This document shows positions 1 to 6,295 of a DNA stretch of 50,304 bases, in pieces. The translations under genes were made by a program, and so were the position numbers. The notes beneath the pieces are model-generated. The model was not told the origin of the DNA. It ran no database searches and saw only the letters and a program-made list of their open reading frames with translations. This DNA comes from Chloroflexota bacterium. Lineage in GTDB: Bacteria > Chloroflexota > Anaerolineae > Aggregatilineales > Phototrophicaceae. The first letter of the stretch is position 1, and every line of letters begins with the position of its first letter. The stretch is from positions 1 to 50,304 of the forward strand of contig WTGN01000048.1 in NCBI GenBank assembly GCA_011523545.1. Reading direction: 5' to 3'.

Positions 1-319
1 CTTCTGTGCCAACCCCTCCCCCCGGCCCGCTCCCCGTCTGTAGGGGCGAGACTTGTCTCGCCCTCCCGCCAGCCTCATCGTTGAGGGCTGCCAACTCGGA
101 TTCGATGGTGAGTTCAGCGCCGAGGATGGGCTGGATGCCGAGGGCTTGGGCGGCTTTCTGGAAGCTGACGGCGCCGTAGACATTGTTGTGGTCGGTCAGC
201 GCCAGGCCCTGCATGCCCAGGTGAGCGGCGCCCGCGGCCAGGCTCTCCGGCGGCGATGTCCCGCGCAGCAGGCTGTAGGCCGAGTGAGCGCGCAGTTCGA
301 TGTAGTCAGGAGCGTTCAT
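1..319 (-). CDS. dnaE2: Error-prone DNA polymerase DnaE2, N-terminal part of PHP domain (partial)
   Basis: This is the first 106 codons of a C-family DNA polymerase alpha subunit; the rest lies beyond the window edge. The ATG is at 319 on the minus strand, and the frame stays open to base 1. Visible PHP-domain signatures are ELRAHSAYSLLRG (residues 8-20), LALTDHNNVYG (39-49) and GIQPILGAEL (61-70), typical of DnaE-type polymerases. The position downstream of imuA, imuB and a DUF6504 gene on the same strand identifies it as the mutasome polymerase DnaE2 (ImuC) rather than the replicative DnaE1. In known systems DnaE2 performs error-prone translesion synthesis together with ImuA and ImuB. From about residue 84 the reading frame runs through a GC-rich palindromic repeat (GGRARQVSPLQTGSG) where the family normally continues the PHP fold. 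No clear ribosome binding site is visible; the leader is itself repeat-derived. Confidence 0.85.
   Translation of the reverse strand, partial: MNAPDYIELRAHSAYSLLRGTSPPESLAAGAAHLGMQGLALTDHNNVYGAVSFQKAAQALGIQPILGAELTIESELAALNDEAGGRARQVSPLQTGSGPGGGVGTE
11..64. repeat. GC-rich palindromic repeats inside dnaE2
   Basis: Two repeat types abut here. Bases 11-36 carry the AACCCC(A/T)CCCCC-GGCCC motif, also seen near 943-965 and at 50251-50274. Bases 39-64 carry TGTAGGGGCGAG followed by a complementary CTCGCCC arm. This is one half of the 75-80 bp elements found at 457-532, 555-629 and 46568-46647. Both are translated in frame as part of dnaE2 on the minus strand. Confidence 0.75.
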
Positions 320-340
320 GGTTTTTTCTAACTACAGAGG

Positions 341-358
341 GCGCAGAGAGCGCAGAGA
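341..358. repeat. Tandem 9-mer repeat upstream of dnaE2
   Basis: Two directly adjacent copies of GCGCAGAGA lie about 20 bases upstream of the dnaE2 start codon, within the sequence that would be its mRNA leader. The surrounding CAGAGGGCGCAGAGAGCGCA resembles a simple repeat common in environmental bacterial genomes. Confidence 0.6.
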
Positions 359-456
359 TGTTGGGTTGTTTTATGAGAAATTTATTGATAATCGCATTGA
401 TAGAGCGAAATATTTTTTGTCTCATAAAGCGGTTTTCCAATAAGACATCAATAGGT

Positions 457-532
457 TGTAGGGGCGAGACGGTGGCTCGCCCGAAAGCGCGCACTATCAC
501 AAGCACGGGCGACCTGATAGGTCGCCCCTACA
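457..532. repeat. 76-bp element with 11-bp terminal inverted repeats (copy A)
   Basis: TGTAGGGGCGA at 457-467 is exactly complementary to TCGCCCCTACA at 522-532. Each end is itself an imperfect hairpin (GGGCGAG...CTCGCCC and CGGGCGACC...GGTCGCCC). The unit therefore looks like two hairpins in inverted orientation around about 20 unrelated central bases. This is the layout of REP-pair or MITE-like elements. No coding capacity is visible. Confidence 0.75.
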
Positions 533-554
533 GATTTCGCTATGATTGAAAGCC

Positions 555-629
555 GTAGGGGCGAGGCGGTGACTCGCCCGTCGAATTCCAAGTCATTTGG
601 ACGCGGGCGACCCAATGGCTCGCCCCTAC
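555..629. repeat. 75-bp element with 11-bp terminal inverted repeats (copy B)
   Basis: GTAGGGGCGAG at 555-565 is exactly complementary to CTCGCCCCTAC at 619-629. The layout matches copy A 22 bases away. The hairpin arms are conserved, but the central bases (about 581-603) are unrelated to copy A. Confidence 0.75.
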
Positions 630-654
630 AGATCGATATCGGGGAGGGGTTGGT

Positions 655-999
655 TTAGTCATAGACCCGCTGAACCCCCCAGGCGTCGGTCAGCAGATCG
701 TGATAAATCACCAGCGCCATGCCCCCCGCCAGCAGCTTGTAATAATCGCGGTAGACGCGCGCGCCCCACCAATTCACATCCAACTGCCAGGACAAGGCGA
801 TATGCCGGACCGGGTGCCAGAGGTCTCGCCAGCGGATGCTGACCGGCAAGCCCGCTTCCGTCCGCACTTGCAGCGCCGTTCCGGGGCCCGATGGATCCGT
901 ATCGACTCGACTCAGCGAGTCACCCCTCCCTGAAGCCTCGGGGAGGGGCCGGGGGTGGGGTTGACCAAGCGATGAGTTTCCTTTCCACAGCCGGCTCAT
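655..999 (-). CDS. DUF6504 mutasome-associated protein with repeat-derived insertion
   Basis: A 114-residue protein of the small DUF6504 family, regularly encoded next to ImuB. The diagnostic C-terminal half is intact: a tryptophan-rich segment (IRWRDLWHPVRHI, then WQLDVNWWG), then YRDYYKLL and the ending AWGVQRVYD. The start ATG at 999 overlaps the imuB stop codon (ATGA), so the two are translationally coupled. Between the N-terminal MSRLWKG and the conserved body lies a foreign-looking stretch (about residues 12-33, including PHPRPLPEASGRG) encoded by a GC-rich palindromic repeat inserted without breaking the frame. The biochemical role of the family is unknown; a part in mutagenic repair is inferred from gene neighbourhood. 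Confidence 0.8.
   Translation of the reverse strand: MSRLWKGNSSLGQPHPRPLPEASGRGDSLSRVDTDPSGPGTALQVRTEAGLPVSIRWRDLWHPVRHIALSWQLDVNWWGARVYRDYYKLLAGGMALVIYHDLLTDAWGVQRVYD
905..966. repeat. GC-rich hairpin repeat within the DUF6504 gene
   Basis: CCCCTCCC at 923-930 pairs with GGGAGGGG at 941-948 (8 bp stem, 10-base loop). It is followed by the CCGGGGGTGGGGTT motif shared in reverse complement with the two window ends. The repeat is read in frame on the minus strand. Confidence 0.7.
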
Positions 1000-2156
1000 G
1001 CGCCCAGCGCCTCGCTTTCATATTGCAGCGCCGGCGGAAAATGACGCGGCGCATCGGTCAAGCTCAGTTGATAGACTGTCTCATGAAAACGCCGCCCCCA
1101 GGCCGTTAGCGCGCCCCGCAGCGAGCGCCCCTCGCGCGTCACTTCAAAGAGCGACAGCTGCTGTGGTTGCAGCGCCGCCAATTCGCTGAGCTGCAAGCGC
1201 AGTTCAAGGATGCCCGCCCTGGCTAACAGCTTTTCCAGCAGCATCGGCAGCTGCTTCTCAAAATGCGCCAGCCCCCGCAGCGGCGCGCTCGGCTGCAGGT
1301 GCAGCTCATGCCTCCGCCGGTTTTCATCCTCCAGCAGCAGAACCAGCCGCCCGGCTTCCCGCCCTCCCAATTGATCAAGCAGCGGGGAGGCCAGGCGCAG
1401 GCAAGCGGCCAGCAGGCTCTCGCGATCGGCAATCGGCTCGTCAAAAGACAGCGAGGCCGCCAAGACCGGCGGCGGTTGATGGGCTTGCAGCGGGCGACTG
1501 TCGATGCCCAGCGCCAGGTCATAGCACCAGCAGCCGTGCCGCTCCCATTGCTCAAAGACGGCCGCCCGCGACAGGGCCGCGAAATCGCCAATGCGGCGGA
1601 TGCCCATCATCGGCAAGCGGCGTCGCATATCGGCATTCAGCGGCAGCAGCGCGGCGGGAAATGGCGCCAGAAAGGCGGCTTCTTCGCCCGGCGCCACCCG
1701 ACAATGCTCGGCCCCGCTGGCCCCGGCGGCTTGGGCCACAAACTTGCTGCTGCCCGTGCCAATCGTGACCTTGCCGCCCAGCAGGCATTCAATCCGCCGG
1801 CGCAGGATATGCAGCTCACGCGGATGATCGCTGAGCACAAGCCAGCAGGCTTTGCCGGGCTGATAGCGGGGCTCCACCCGGTCGATATGCTGCGCCAGGT
1901 CGGCGGTGACTTCGGCGAAGAGACGGCGATAGACTTCATCGCGCGCTGGCAAAACAGCGGCTTCGGGGCAGAGCAGCTCGGCTTGTACCCGTCTGTCGCC
2001 CGGGCGGACGCCGGCCTCACGCGCCTGCGCGTCGGTCGCCAGCACTTTGAGCTGGTGTTCGCCACAGTGCAAAATCAGCGCTCGCTCGCCCAGCCCCGGC
2101 TGATGCAAGCGCTCGATGGTCGCCGCCAAATCCCGAATCACCAGGGCGCTGAACAT
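996..2156 (-). CDS. imuB: Y-family polymerase-like mutasome protein ImuB
   Basis: A 386-residue member of the DinB/UmuC superfamily of the ImuB type. ImuB is known as a catalytically inactive hub that joins ImuA, DnaE2 and the beta clamp. The Y-family core is recognisable (VLATDAQAREAGVRPGD, then ELLCPEA), as is a helix-hairpin-helix-like region (MMGIRRIGDFAALS). However, the acidic residues of active Y-family enzymes are missing: IRDLAA stands in place of the first aspartate motif and YQPGKACWL in place of the SxDE motif. A clamp-binding QLSLF motif sits at residues 333-337. The start at 2156 has a strong GGGAGGA ribosome binding site and lies inside the imuA coding end (19-bp overlap). Its stop overlaps the start of the DUF6504 gene. 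Regulation is probably through the LexA-type promoter upstream of imuA. Confidence 0.9.
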   Translation of the reverse strand: MFSALVIRDLAATIERLHQPGLGERALILHCGEHQLKVLATDAQAREAGVRPGDRRVQAELLCPEAAVLPARDEVYRRLFAEVTADLAQHIDRVEPRYQPGKACWLVLSDHPRELHILRRRIECLLGGKVTIGTGSSKFVAQAAGASGAEHCRVAPGEEAAFLAPFPAALLPLNADMRRRLPMMGIRRIGDFAALSRAAVFEQWERHGCWCYDLALGIDSRPLQAHQPPPVLAASLSFDEPIADRESLLAACLRLASPLLDQLGGREAGRLVLLLEDENRRRHELHLQPSAPLRGLAHFEKQLPMLLEKLLARAGILELRLQLSELAALQPQQLSLFEVTREGRSLRGALTAWGRRFHETVYQLSLTDAPRHFPPALQYESEALGA

Positions 2157-2803
2157 GCTTCCTCCCGCGGAATGGCGAAGGACAACTCACGCTGCCGAAA
2201 GGGCAGAAAGGGGTGCGCGGTCAAGCGCAATTCGCTGCTGAAGCCAATCACATCGCCCCGTTCCATTTGCCAGGCGCGCCGCTGGCAAGCCAGGGCCACT
2301 TGCATGCTCGGCAGGGGCTGCGGCGATAAAGCCAGCAGAGTCAGGGGCGCCTCGCGCAAAACCGCCTTGAGTTGAGCCAGCGGCAATGCCCGCGGCTGGT
2401 CAATGACCACCAGGCAAGGCAACTGCTGCAGCGCCAGCGCGCGGAGCAAAAACAGCGCGTGTTTCAGTGAGGTCCGGCTCAAGAGGGGCAGGCGCTCGAT
2501 CTCAACCCCGGCGAGGGCGGCGTTGGGCGGATCAAACAACCCGCCCATATCCAGATAGACAACCGGAAGCGCCTGGCTTTGCGCGCTGGCGACGGCGGCA
2601 TAGAGCAGGCTGGTCGCGCCTGATGTCGGCTGCCCGCTGAGGCCATGCGCCGCGCCGCGCAGCAAGCCGCCCTCCAAGAGCTCGTCGGCCGCCGCGACGC
2701 CGGTGCTCAAGGTCTCGCGGGCTGGCGCCAGCTCCGCCGCCGGCCGCAGCGTCTGATAACCGAAGCGCTGCTGAATATCCGCCACCAGCGATTCAACTGA
2801 CAT
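2138..2803 (-). CDS. imuA: RecA-like mutasome protein ImuA
   Basis: A 221-residue RecA-fold protein placed directly upstream of imuB. LSTGVAAADELLEGGLLRGAAHGLSG-like text (residues about 32-57) matches the RecA/SulA-type region before the P-loop. The P-loop itself reads GQPTSGATSL, with alanine where the Walker A lysine would be, so ATP binding is probably weak or absent. A Walker B-like LPCLVVID follows. ImuA homologues are known to bind RecA and ImuB and to be needed for damage-induced mutagenesis. The ATG at 2803 has a GGCGGGGGGA stretch upstream. A sigma70-type promoter with an embedded LexA-like box lies 41-69 bases upstream, so this is the first gene of the operon. Confidence 0.87.
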   Translation of the reverse strand: MSVESLVADIQQRFGYQTLRPAAELAPARETLSTGVAAADELLEGGLLRGAAHGLSGQPTSGATSLLYAAVASAQSQALPVVYLDMGGLFDPPNAALAGVEIERLPLLSRTSLKHALFLLRALALQQLPCLVVIDQPRALPLAQLKAVLREAPLTLLALSPQPLPSMQVALACQRRAWQMERGDVIGFSSELRLTAHPFLPFRQRELSFAIPREEACSAPW

Positions 2804-2843
2804 TTGTCCCCCCGCCTTTACCCGGCAAATATCGTGTAGAAAC

Positions 2844-2872
2844 AGAATAGAACAAATGTACTAATCTGTCAA
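2844..2872 (-). promoter_or_regulatory. imuA promoter with LexA-like SOS box in the spacer
   Basis: On the minus strand, TTGACA (2867-2872) is followed after exactly 17 bases by TATTCT (2844-2849). The near-perfect palindrome TAGAACAAATGTACTA (forward strand 2848-2863) fills the 3' half of the spacer and touches the -10 box. It has the GAAC-N4-GT(T)C core of Gram-positive-type LexA boxes, with one deviation (GTAC). A repressor bound here would block RNA polymerase, as expected for SOS control of a mutasome. Confidence 0.8.
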
Positions 2873-3004
2873 CACTTGGGATGTTGAAATGTCAATTTTG
2901 CAGGAACTCAAGCAGCGAAGCGCGGCCGCTGATTCGGTGGCGGCGCTTAAGCATTGCGAGGAATCTACATTTTCATGCCCGGCAAAGCCGCCGGGACGAC
3001 GCGC

Positions 3005-3811
3005 CTAACGCAGATTCTCTACTTCATTCATCAAGGCTCTTACGCGGCCCGCGTCAACCGGGTTTTCGAATATGCCATCGCGCTTGAAGGCGGTGCCGAT
3101 GATCGCGGCGTCGGCGATATTCAGTTGCTCCGCGACATTGGCGCGGTTAACGCCGGTATTGGCCACAATTGGCATATTGGGCAGGGCGTCTTTGACCAGC
3201 CGCAGCGTGGCCGCCGATGTCTCCTCCCCGGCGGTCAAACCTGATATGCACAGCGCATCGGGGCCGGTATTGAAGACGGTGGAACGGGCGACCGAAACGA
3301 TATCCCGATCGGCGAGATAAGCGGCCGCTTCCGGCAGAATGTTGAAGAAGAGCTTGATGTCCTTCCCGCCAATCCGGTGCTGATGACGCACGATGGCGCC
3401 GCAGTTTGTATCCCACAAGCCGAAATCGCTGGCGTATACCCCGGTGAAAATCTCGCGCACAAATTGGGCGCCAGTGGCGACCGCGAGATCCAGGGAGGCA
3501 TAGGGATCCCACAGGACATTGACGCCGAAAGGGATCTTGATTTCGTCGTAAAGTTCGGCGATGACGCGGGCCATGGCGGCGACAGTCAGGCATTCCACTT
3601 TTGTCAGATAGGGCAGGCTGAATTCGTTGGAGAACATCAGCCCGTCGACGCCGCCTTCTTGCAGCGCGCGGAGATTGGCGCGCGCATCGGCGACGACTTC
3701 GGACATGCCCCCGGCGCTGTCATACGCGGGATCCCCGGGCAGAGCCTCCAAGTGGCACATCGCAATGACCGGTTTATCAACAGAGAACATCTCCCGGAGC
3801 CAACTCGTCAT
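3005..3811 (-). CDS. BtpA/SgcQ family TIM-barrel protein
   Basis: A 268-residue protein of the BtpA/SgcQ family, recognisable from the N-terminal KPVIAMCHLEALPGDPAYD and internal GVDGLMFSNEFSLPY, VNVLWDPYASLDLA and NTGVNRANVAEQLNIADAAIIGT. The family is a TIM-barrel group near phosphate-binding barrels. BtpA is linked to photosystem I stability in cyanobacteria, and SgcQ sits in a sugar operon of enterobacteria; no reaction is established. The ATG at 3811 follows GAGG at good spacing. A 93-base gap upstream, with an A+T-rich palindrome, separates it from the dioxygenase gene on the same strand. No neighbour clearly explains its substrate. Confidence 0.8.
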   Translation of the reverse strand: MTSWLREMFSVDKPVIAMCHLEALPGDPAYDSAGGMSEVVADARANLRALQEGGVDGLMFSNEFSLPYLTKVECLTVAAMARVIAELYDEIKIPFGVNVLWDPYASLDLAVATGAQFVREIFTGVYASDFGLWDTNCGAIVRHQHRIGGKDIKLFFNILPEAAAYLADRDIVSVARSTVFNTGPDALCISGLTAGEETSAATLRLVKDALPNMPIVANTGVNRANVAEQLNIADAAIIGTAFKRDGIFENPVDAGRVRALMNEVENLR

Positions 3812-3852
3812 CGCAACCTCAATACGCCCTCTATGAACCAGGCCATCAAAGT

Positions 3853-3890
3853 AAATAACTCTATATATCGTGAATTCTATAGACTTATTT
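3853..3890. promoter_or_regulatory. A+T-rich operator-like palindrome upstream of the BtpA-family gene
   Basis: An imperfect 38-bp palindrome with arms AAATAAnTCTATAnA on both strands. It lies 42-79 bases upstream of the minus-strand start at 3811, in an otherwise GC-rich region. A minus-strand TTGAAA (3888-3893) overlaps its outer arm, and GATATA (3864-3869) lies 18 bases further in, so the palindrome would overlay a possible promoter. Binding by a dimeric regulator is an inference. Confidence 0.45.
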
Positions 3891-3906
3891 CAAATCGCCG
3901 CAAATT

Positions 3907-4866
3907 TCATGCACAAAGCGGATCATCGTCAGTCCAGCGATTGCTCTTGATTCCCTCGATATCGGCCAGTCTCGCGCGGGCGTCCAGCCAGAGCTGCCCC
4001 CACTGACGATAGTCCGCAAGCACAGACTCGGGATTGAGACGGCTTTGGGCGACAAAGCCGGGGAAATGCGGCCGGCCGGTGGCTTGACCGATCGGGTTGT
4101 AACGCAGGTCGAAGCTCCAGCGAAAGGCGTCGCTGTTGTTATCGAGGGAGCCGTGCTTGCACATCGGATGGAAGAATAGCACGCCGCCCGGATTGAGCGG
4201 GACCGGGCGGGCTTGCTCTTGCACCATGAGTTTATCCGGAATACCGATCTGATTGTCGATCGTGCAGTGTAAGGCGATGCCTTCGCGGTGGCTCTTGGGC
4301 GCCACTTGCAGGCAGCCGTTTTCCGGCGTCGCTTCGCTCACCGCTACCCAGCAGGTCAACATTTTCGTCTCATCGGCTTCGGGCAGCGCGACGCCGTTGT
4401 CTTGATGCCAATGTGTAGCGCTGACCAAGGCGTTGTGCGCGTCCGATCGATCAACAATACGGGACGGGGGCTTAATCCGCACATGCTGAATCGGATTACT
4501 GTAGATTTCGCCGCCGATCAGCGACTCGACGGCGGACAGCAAGCGCGGGCTGCGCAGCAAATTGAAGACGGCCGGCCCGAGATGAATCGGCGTATCGGCT
4601 TTGATATTGCCGTTGGGCAGCGCGATGTCGAAAGCCTGATAATAATCGCAGCCGGCGCGATAGACCTCGACCAGGCGCTTCTCAAATGGCAGATCGCTGT
4701 AGCTTTGGTCAAGCCGCCCATCCGCCACCCACTGCGCGCATAGCTCGTCCAACAGCTGTTGATATTCTTCGATAACTGGTACCAGGTCTTCTTCGTAATC
4801 AAGGAGGCGGTCGACCGCCAAAAAACCGTTTTCATGAAAAGATTCGATTTGTTCAGTTGTTAACAT
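3907..4866 (-). CDS. Phytanoyl-CoA dioxygenase (PhyH) family Fe(II)/2-oxoglutarate oxygenase
   Basis: A 319-residue PhyH-type non-haem iron oxygenase. The N-terminus (LTTEQIESFHENGFLAVDRL) is typical of the family. The iron triad is visible as H154-x-D156 in THWHQDNG and H238 in CKHGS, with R249 in FRWSFDLRY as the likely 2-oxoglutarate anchor. VAPKSHREG after the triad aspartate is another family hallmark. Members hydroxylate diverse small molecules using O2 and 2-oxoglutarate; the substrate here cannot be read from sequence. A good promoter lies at 4952-4980. It shares strand with the BtpA-like gene 93 bases downstream, but the palindromic promoter region between them suggests separate control. 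Confidence 0.88.
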   Translation of the reverse strand: MLTTEQIESFHENGFLAVDRLLDYEEDLVPVIEEYQQLLDELCAQWVADGRLDQSYSDLPFEKRLVEVYRAGCDYYQAFDIALPNGNIKADTPIHLGPAVFNLLRSPRLLSAVESLIGGEIYSNPIQHVRIKPPSRIVDRSDAHNALVSATHWHQDNGVALPEADETKMLTCWVAVSEATPENGCLQVAPKSHREGIALHCTIDNQIGIPDKLMVQEQARPVPLNPGGVLFFHPMCKHGSLDNNSDAFRWSFDLRYNPIGQATGRPHFPGFVAQSRLNPESVLADYRQWGQLWLDARARLADIEGIKSNRWTDDDPLCA

Positions 4867-4881
4867 GGGGGCGCTCCATCA

Positions 4882-5019
4882 CTAGGCGCGCGGCGATTCT
4901 ATAGTCGCGCAACTCAGTTGCCGCTGCCGCGCTCCATCAAGCTCAAGCAGCAGTATACTCCCCCAGGCGTCCAAGAGCAACTTGCCCGCGGCGGCGGGAA
5001 TCGTGGTCAGCTCGGCCAT
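4882..5019 (-). CDS. Possible 45-residue small ORF upstream of the dioxygenase gene
   Basis: ATG at 5019 is preceded by GGAG at 5-base spacing and opens 45 codons ending in TAG just before the dioxygenase gene. The product starts MAELTTIPAAAGKLLLDAWG and has no recognisable family. The predicted dioxygenase promoter lies inside it, which argues against it being a real gene. It could be a remnant of an older upstream cistron or chance. Confidence 0.25.
   Translation of the reverse strand: MAELTTIPAAAGKLLLDAWGSILLLELDGARQRQLSCATIESPRA
4952..4980 (-). promoter_or_regulatory. Promoter for the PhyH-family gene
   Basis: Minus strand: TTGCTC (4975-4980), a 17-base spacer, then TATACT (4952-4957). 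The predicted transcript would start about 80 bases upstream of the dioxygenase ATG. Confidence 0.55.
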
Positions 5020-5044
5020 ATCACTCCGCAATCATTGCCAGCCT

Positions 5045-5075
5045 AAAAAAAACCTCGGACGTTTGACATCCGAGG
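5045..5075 (-). terminator. Rho-independent terminator after tRNA-Glu
   Basis: Minus strand reads CCTCGGA, a 9-base loop, TCCGAGG, then eight T residues (5045-5052). The perfect 7-bp GC-rich stem (5069-5075 with 5053-5059) lies 7 bases downstream of the tRNA 3' end. Confidence 0.85.
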
Positions 5076-5081
5076 CTTAAG

Positions 5082-5154
5082 TGCCCCATAGGAGACTCGA
5101 ACTCCTGTTTTGGCCTTGAGAGGGCCACGTCCTAGGCCGCTAGACGAATGGGGC
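5082..5154 (-). tRNA. tRNA-Glu (CTC anticodon)
   Basis: A 73-nt cloverleaf on the minus strand. GCCCCAT (5148-5154) pairs with ATGGGGC, followed by discriminator A. The anticodon stem TGGCC/GGCCA encloses the loop CTCTCAA, giving anticodon CTC for GAG codons. The T arm carries GTTCGAGTC. The 3' CCA is not encoded. It lies 34 bases downstream of trpS on the same strand and is followed at once by a terminator, so it may be read from the trpS transcript. Confidence 0.93.
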
Positions 5155-5188
5155 TCGCCGATTATTGTAGTCAAACTTGGCGCAGCGG

Positions 5189-6208
5189 TCAAGACGGCGC
5201 CAGGAAACCCATGCGCTCCTGCGCCAATTTCAGCGTTTCATCCGCTATCGCGCTCGCTTTCTCCCGCCCCAGCCGCAGCACGGAATCGAGATAACCGGCC
5301 TCGTTCATCAATTCGTAGTAGCGCGCTTGCAGCGGCTCAAGCGTAGACAGCACACAGTCAGCGGTTTCGCGCTTGAGGTCGCCGTAGCCTTTGCCGGCAA
5401 AATGCGCTTCAATCGCCGCATTGCTTTTGCCACTGATGGCTTGATAGATGGTCAGCAGATTGTTGACGCCGGCGCGTTCCGGTTCTTCACTGAAGCAAAT
5501 CTCACGATGGGAATCGGTGACCGCGCGCATGATCTTTTTCCTCGCGCGCGACAGGTCATCAAGCAAGAAAACGGCGTGATTCTCGGAGGCTTCGCTCTTC
5601 GACATTTTTGCGGTTGGATTGTCCAAGCCCATGATGCGGGCGCCGGCTTGCGGATTCATCACCGTGGGCAAGGTGAAGGTCTCGCCATAGAGATGGTTGA
5701 AGCGCTGCGCCAGATCGCGCGTGAATTCCAGATGCTGGTTCTGATCGTCGCCCACCGGCACCAAATCGGCATGATAAAGCAAGATGTCGGCCGCCATCAG
5801 GCTGGGATAATTGAGCAGACCCGCGCCGATGGATTCCTGCGTTTGTTTCGCAGTCCTGTCTTTGAATTGGGTCATACGATGGAGCCAACCGATAGGCGCC
5901 ATGCAGGTGAGCATCCAGGCTAATTCCGAGTGAGCCGGCACGTGGGACTGCACAAATATCGTCGATAATTCCGGGTCGATGCCGGCGGCGATGTACATAG
6001 CGGCGCTCTCACGCGTTCGCTGGCGAAGTTCGGCCGGATCTTGCGGCACGGTTATCGCATGCAGGTCGACCACGCAATAAAAGCAATCGTAATCATGCTG
6101 GACTTCGACCCATTGCTTCAAGGCGCCCAGGTAATTGCCGATCGTTAAATTGCCCGACGGTTGAATACCAGACAGAACTCGCGGTTTGCTGTCGTTAACT
6201 GCGGCCAT
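5189..6208 (-). CDS. trpS: Tryptophan--tRNA ligase
   Basis: Class I aminoacyl-tRNA synthetase that charges tRNA-Trp. The chosen ATG at 6208 gives 339 residues beginning MAAVNDSKPRVLSGIQPSG. An upstream in-frame start at 6259 adds 17 residues not typical of the family and lacks the AGAAGGTG ribosome binding site seen before 6208. The HIGH-type motif is NLTIGNYLG, and the KMSKS motif is intact in TAKMSKSEAS, followed by the usual FLLDD. It is co-oriented with smpB (87 bases upstream) and tRNA-Glu downstream, a translation-related group. Confidence 0.95.
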   Translation of the reverse strand: MAAVNDSKPRVLSGIQPSGNLTIGNYLGALKQWVEVQHDYDCFYCVVDLHAITVPQDPAELRQRTRESAAMYIAAGIDPELSTIFVQSHVPAHSELAWMLTCMAPIGWLHRMTQFKDRTAKQTQESIGAGLLNYPSLMAADILLYHADLVPVGDDQNQHLEFTRDLAQRFNHLYGETFTLPTVMNPQAGARIMGLDNPTAKMSKSEASENHAVFLLDDLSRARKKIMRAVTDSHREICFSEEPERAGVNNLLTIYQAISGKSNAAIEAHFAGKGYGDLKRETADCVLSTLEPLQARYYELMNEAGYLDSVLRLGREKASAIADETLKLAQERMGFLAPS

Positions 6209-6295
6209 AGCACCTTCTGGATTATCGCCAAGTTGATTAAGACAAGCCGATTTTAGCATCCTGCGGGGGGCGCTTCAACCAGAAAACGGTCAAGA

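Larger units (their letters stand above)
320..654. repeat. Repeat-filled gap between DUF6504 gene and dnaE2
   Basis: No gene is supported in these 335 bases. From the dnaE2 side the gap holds a GCGCAGAGA tandem pair (341-358), an A+T-rich stretch (about 360-450), two palindromic elements (457-532 and 555-629) and a fragment of the GGGGAGGGGTTGG repeat (640-653). Short ORFs on both strands lack family resemblance and overlap the repeats. The gap interrupts what is normally a tightly packed mutasome operon, so dnaE2 may have gained a separate promoter or lost some expression. Confidence 0.7.

Noticed and set aside
256..549. Short frames on both strands between DUF6504 and dnaE2
   Set aside because: They are made of repeat sequence and A+T-rich spacer; no family resemblance.
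338..654. CRISPR-like regular repeats
   Set aside because: The repeats are palindromic pairs of 75-76 bp with only two copies and unequal spacing, and there is no cas gene in the window.
1263..2375. 370-codon plus-strand frame opposite imuB and imuA
   Set aside because: Antisense to recognised genes with matching overlaps and ribosome binding sites; its composition is a mirror of theirs.
2870..2886. CAACA/TGTTG hairpin next to the imuA -35 box
   Set aside because: Only 5 bp, with no sign of function beyond the stronger LexA-like palindrome.
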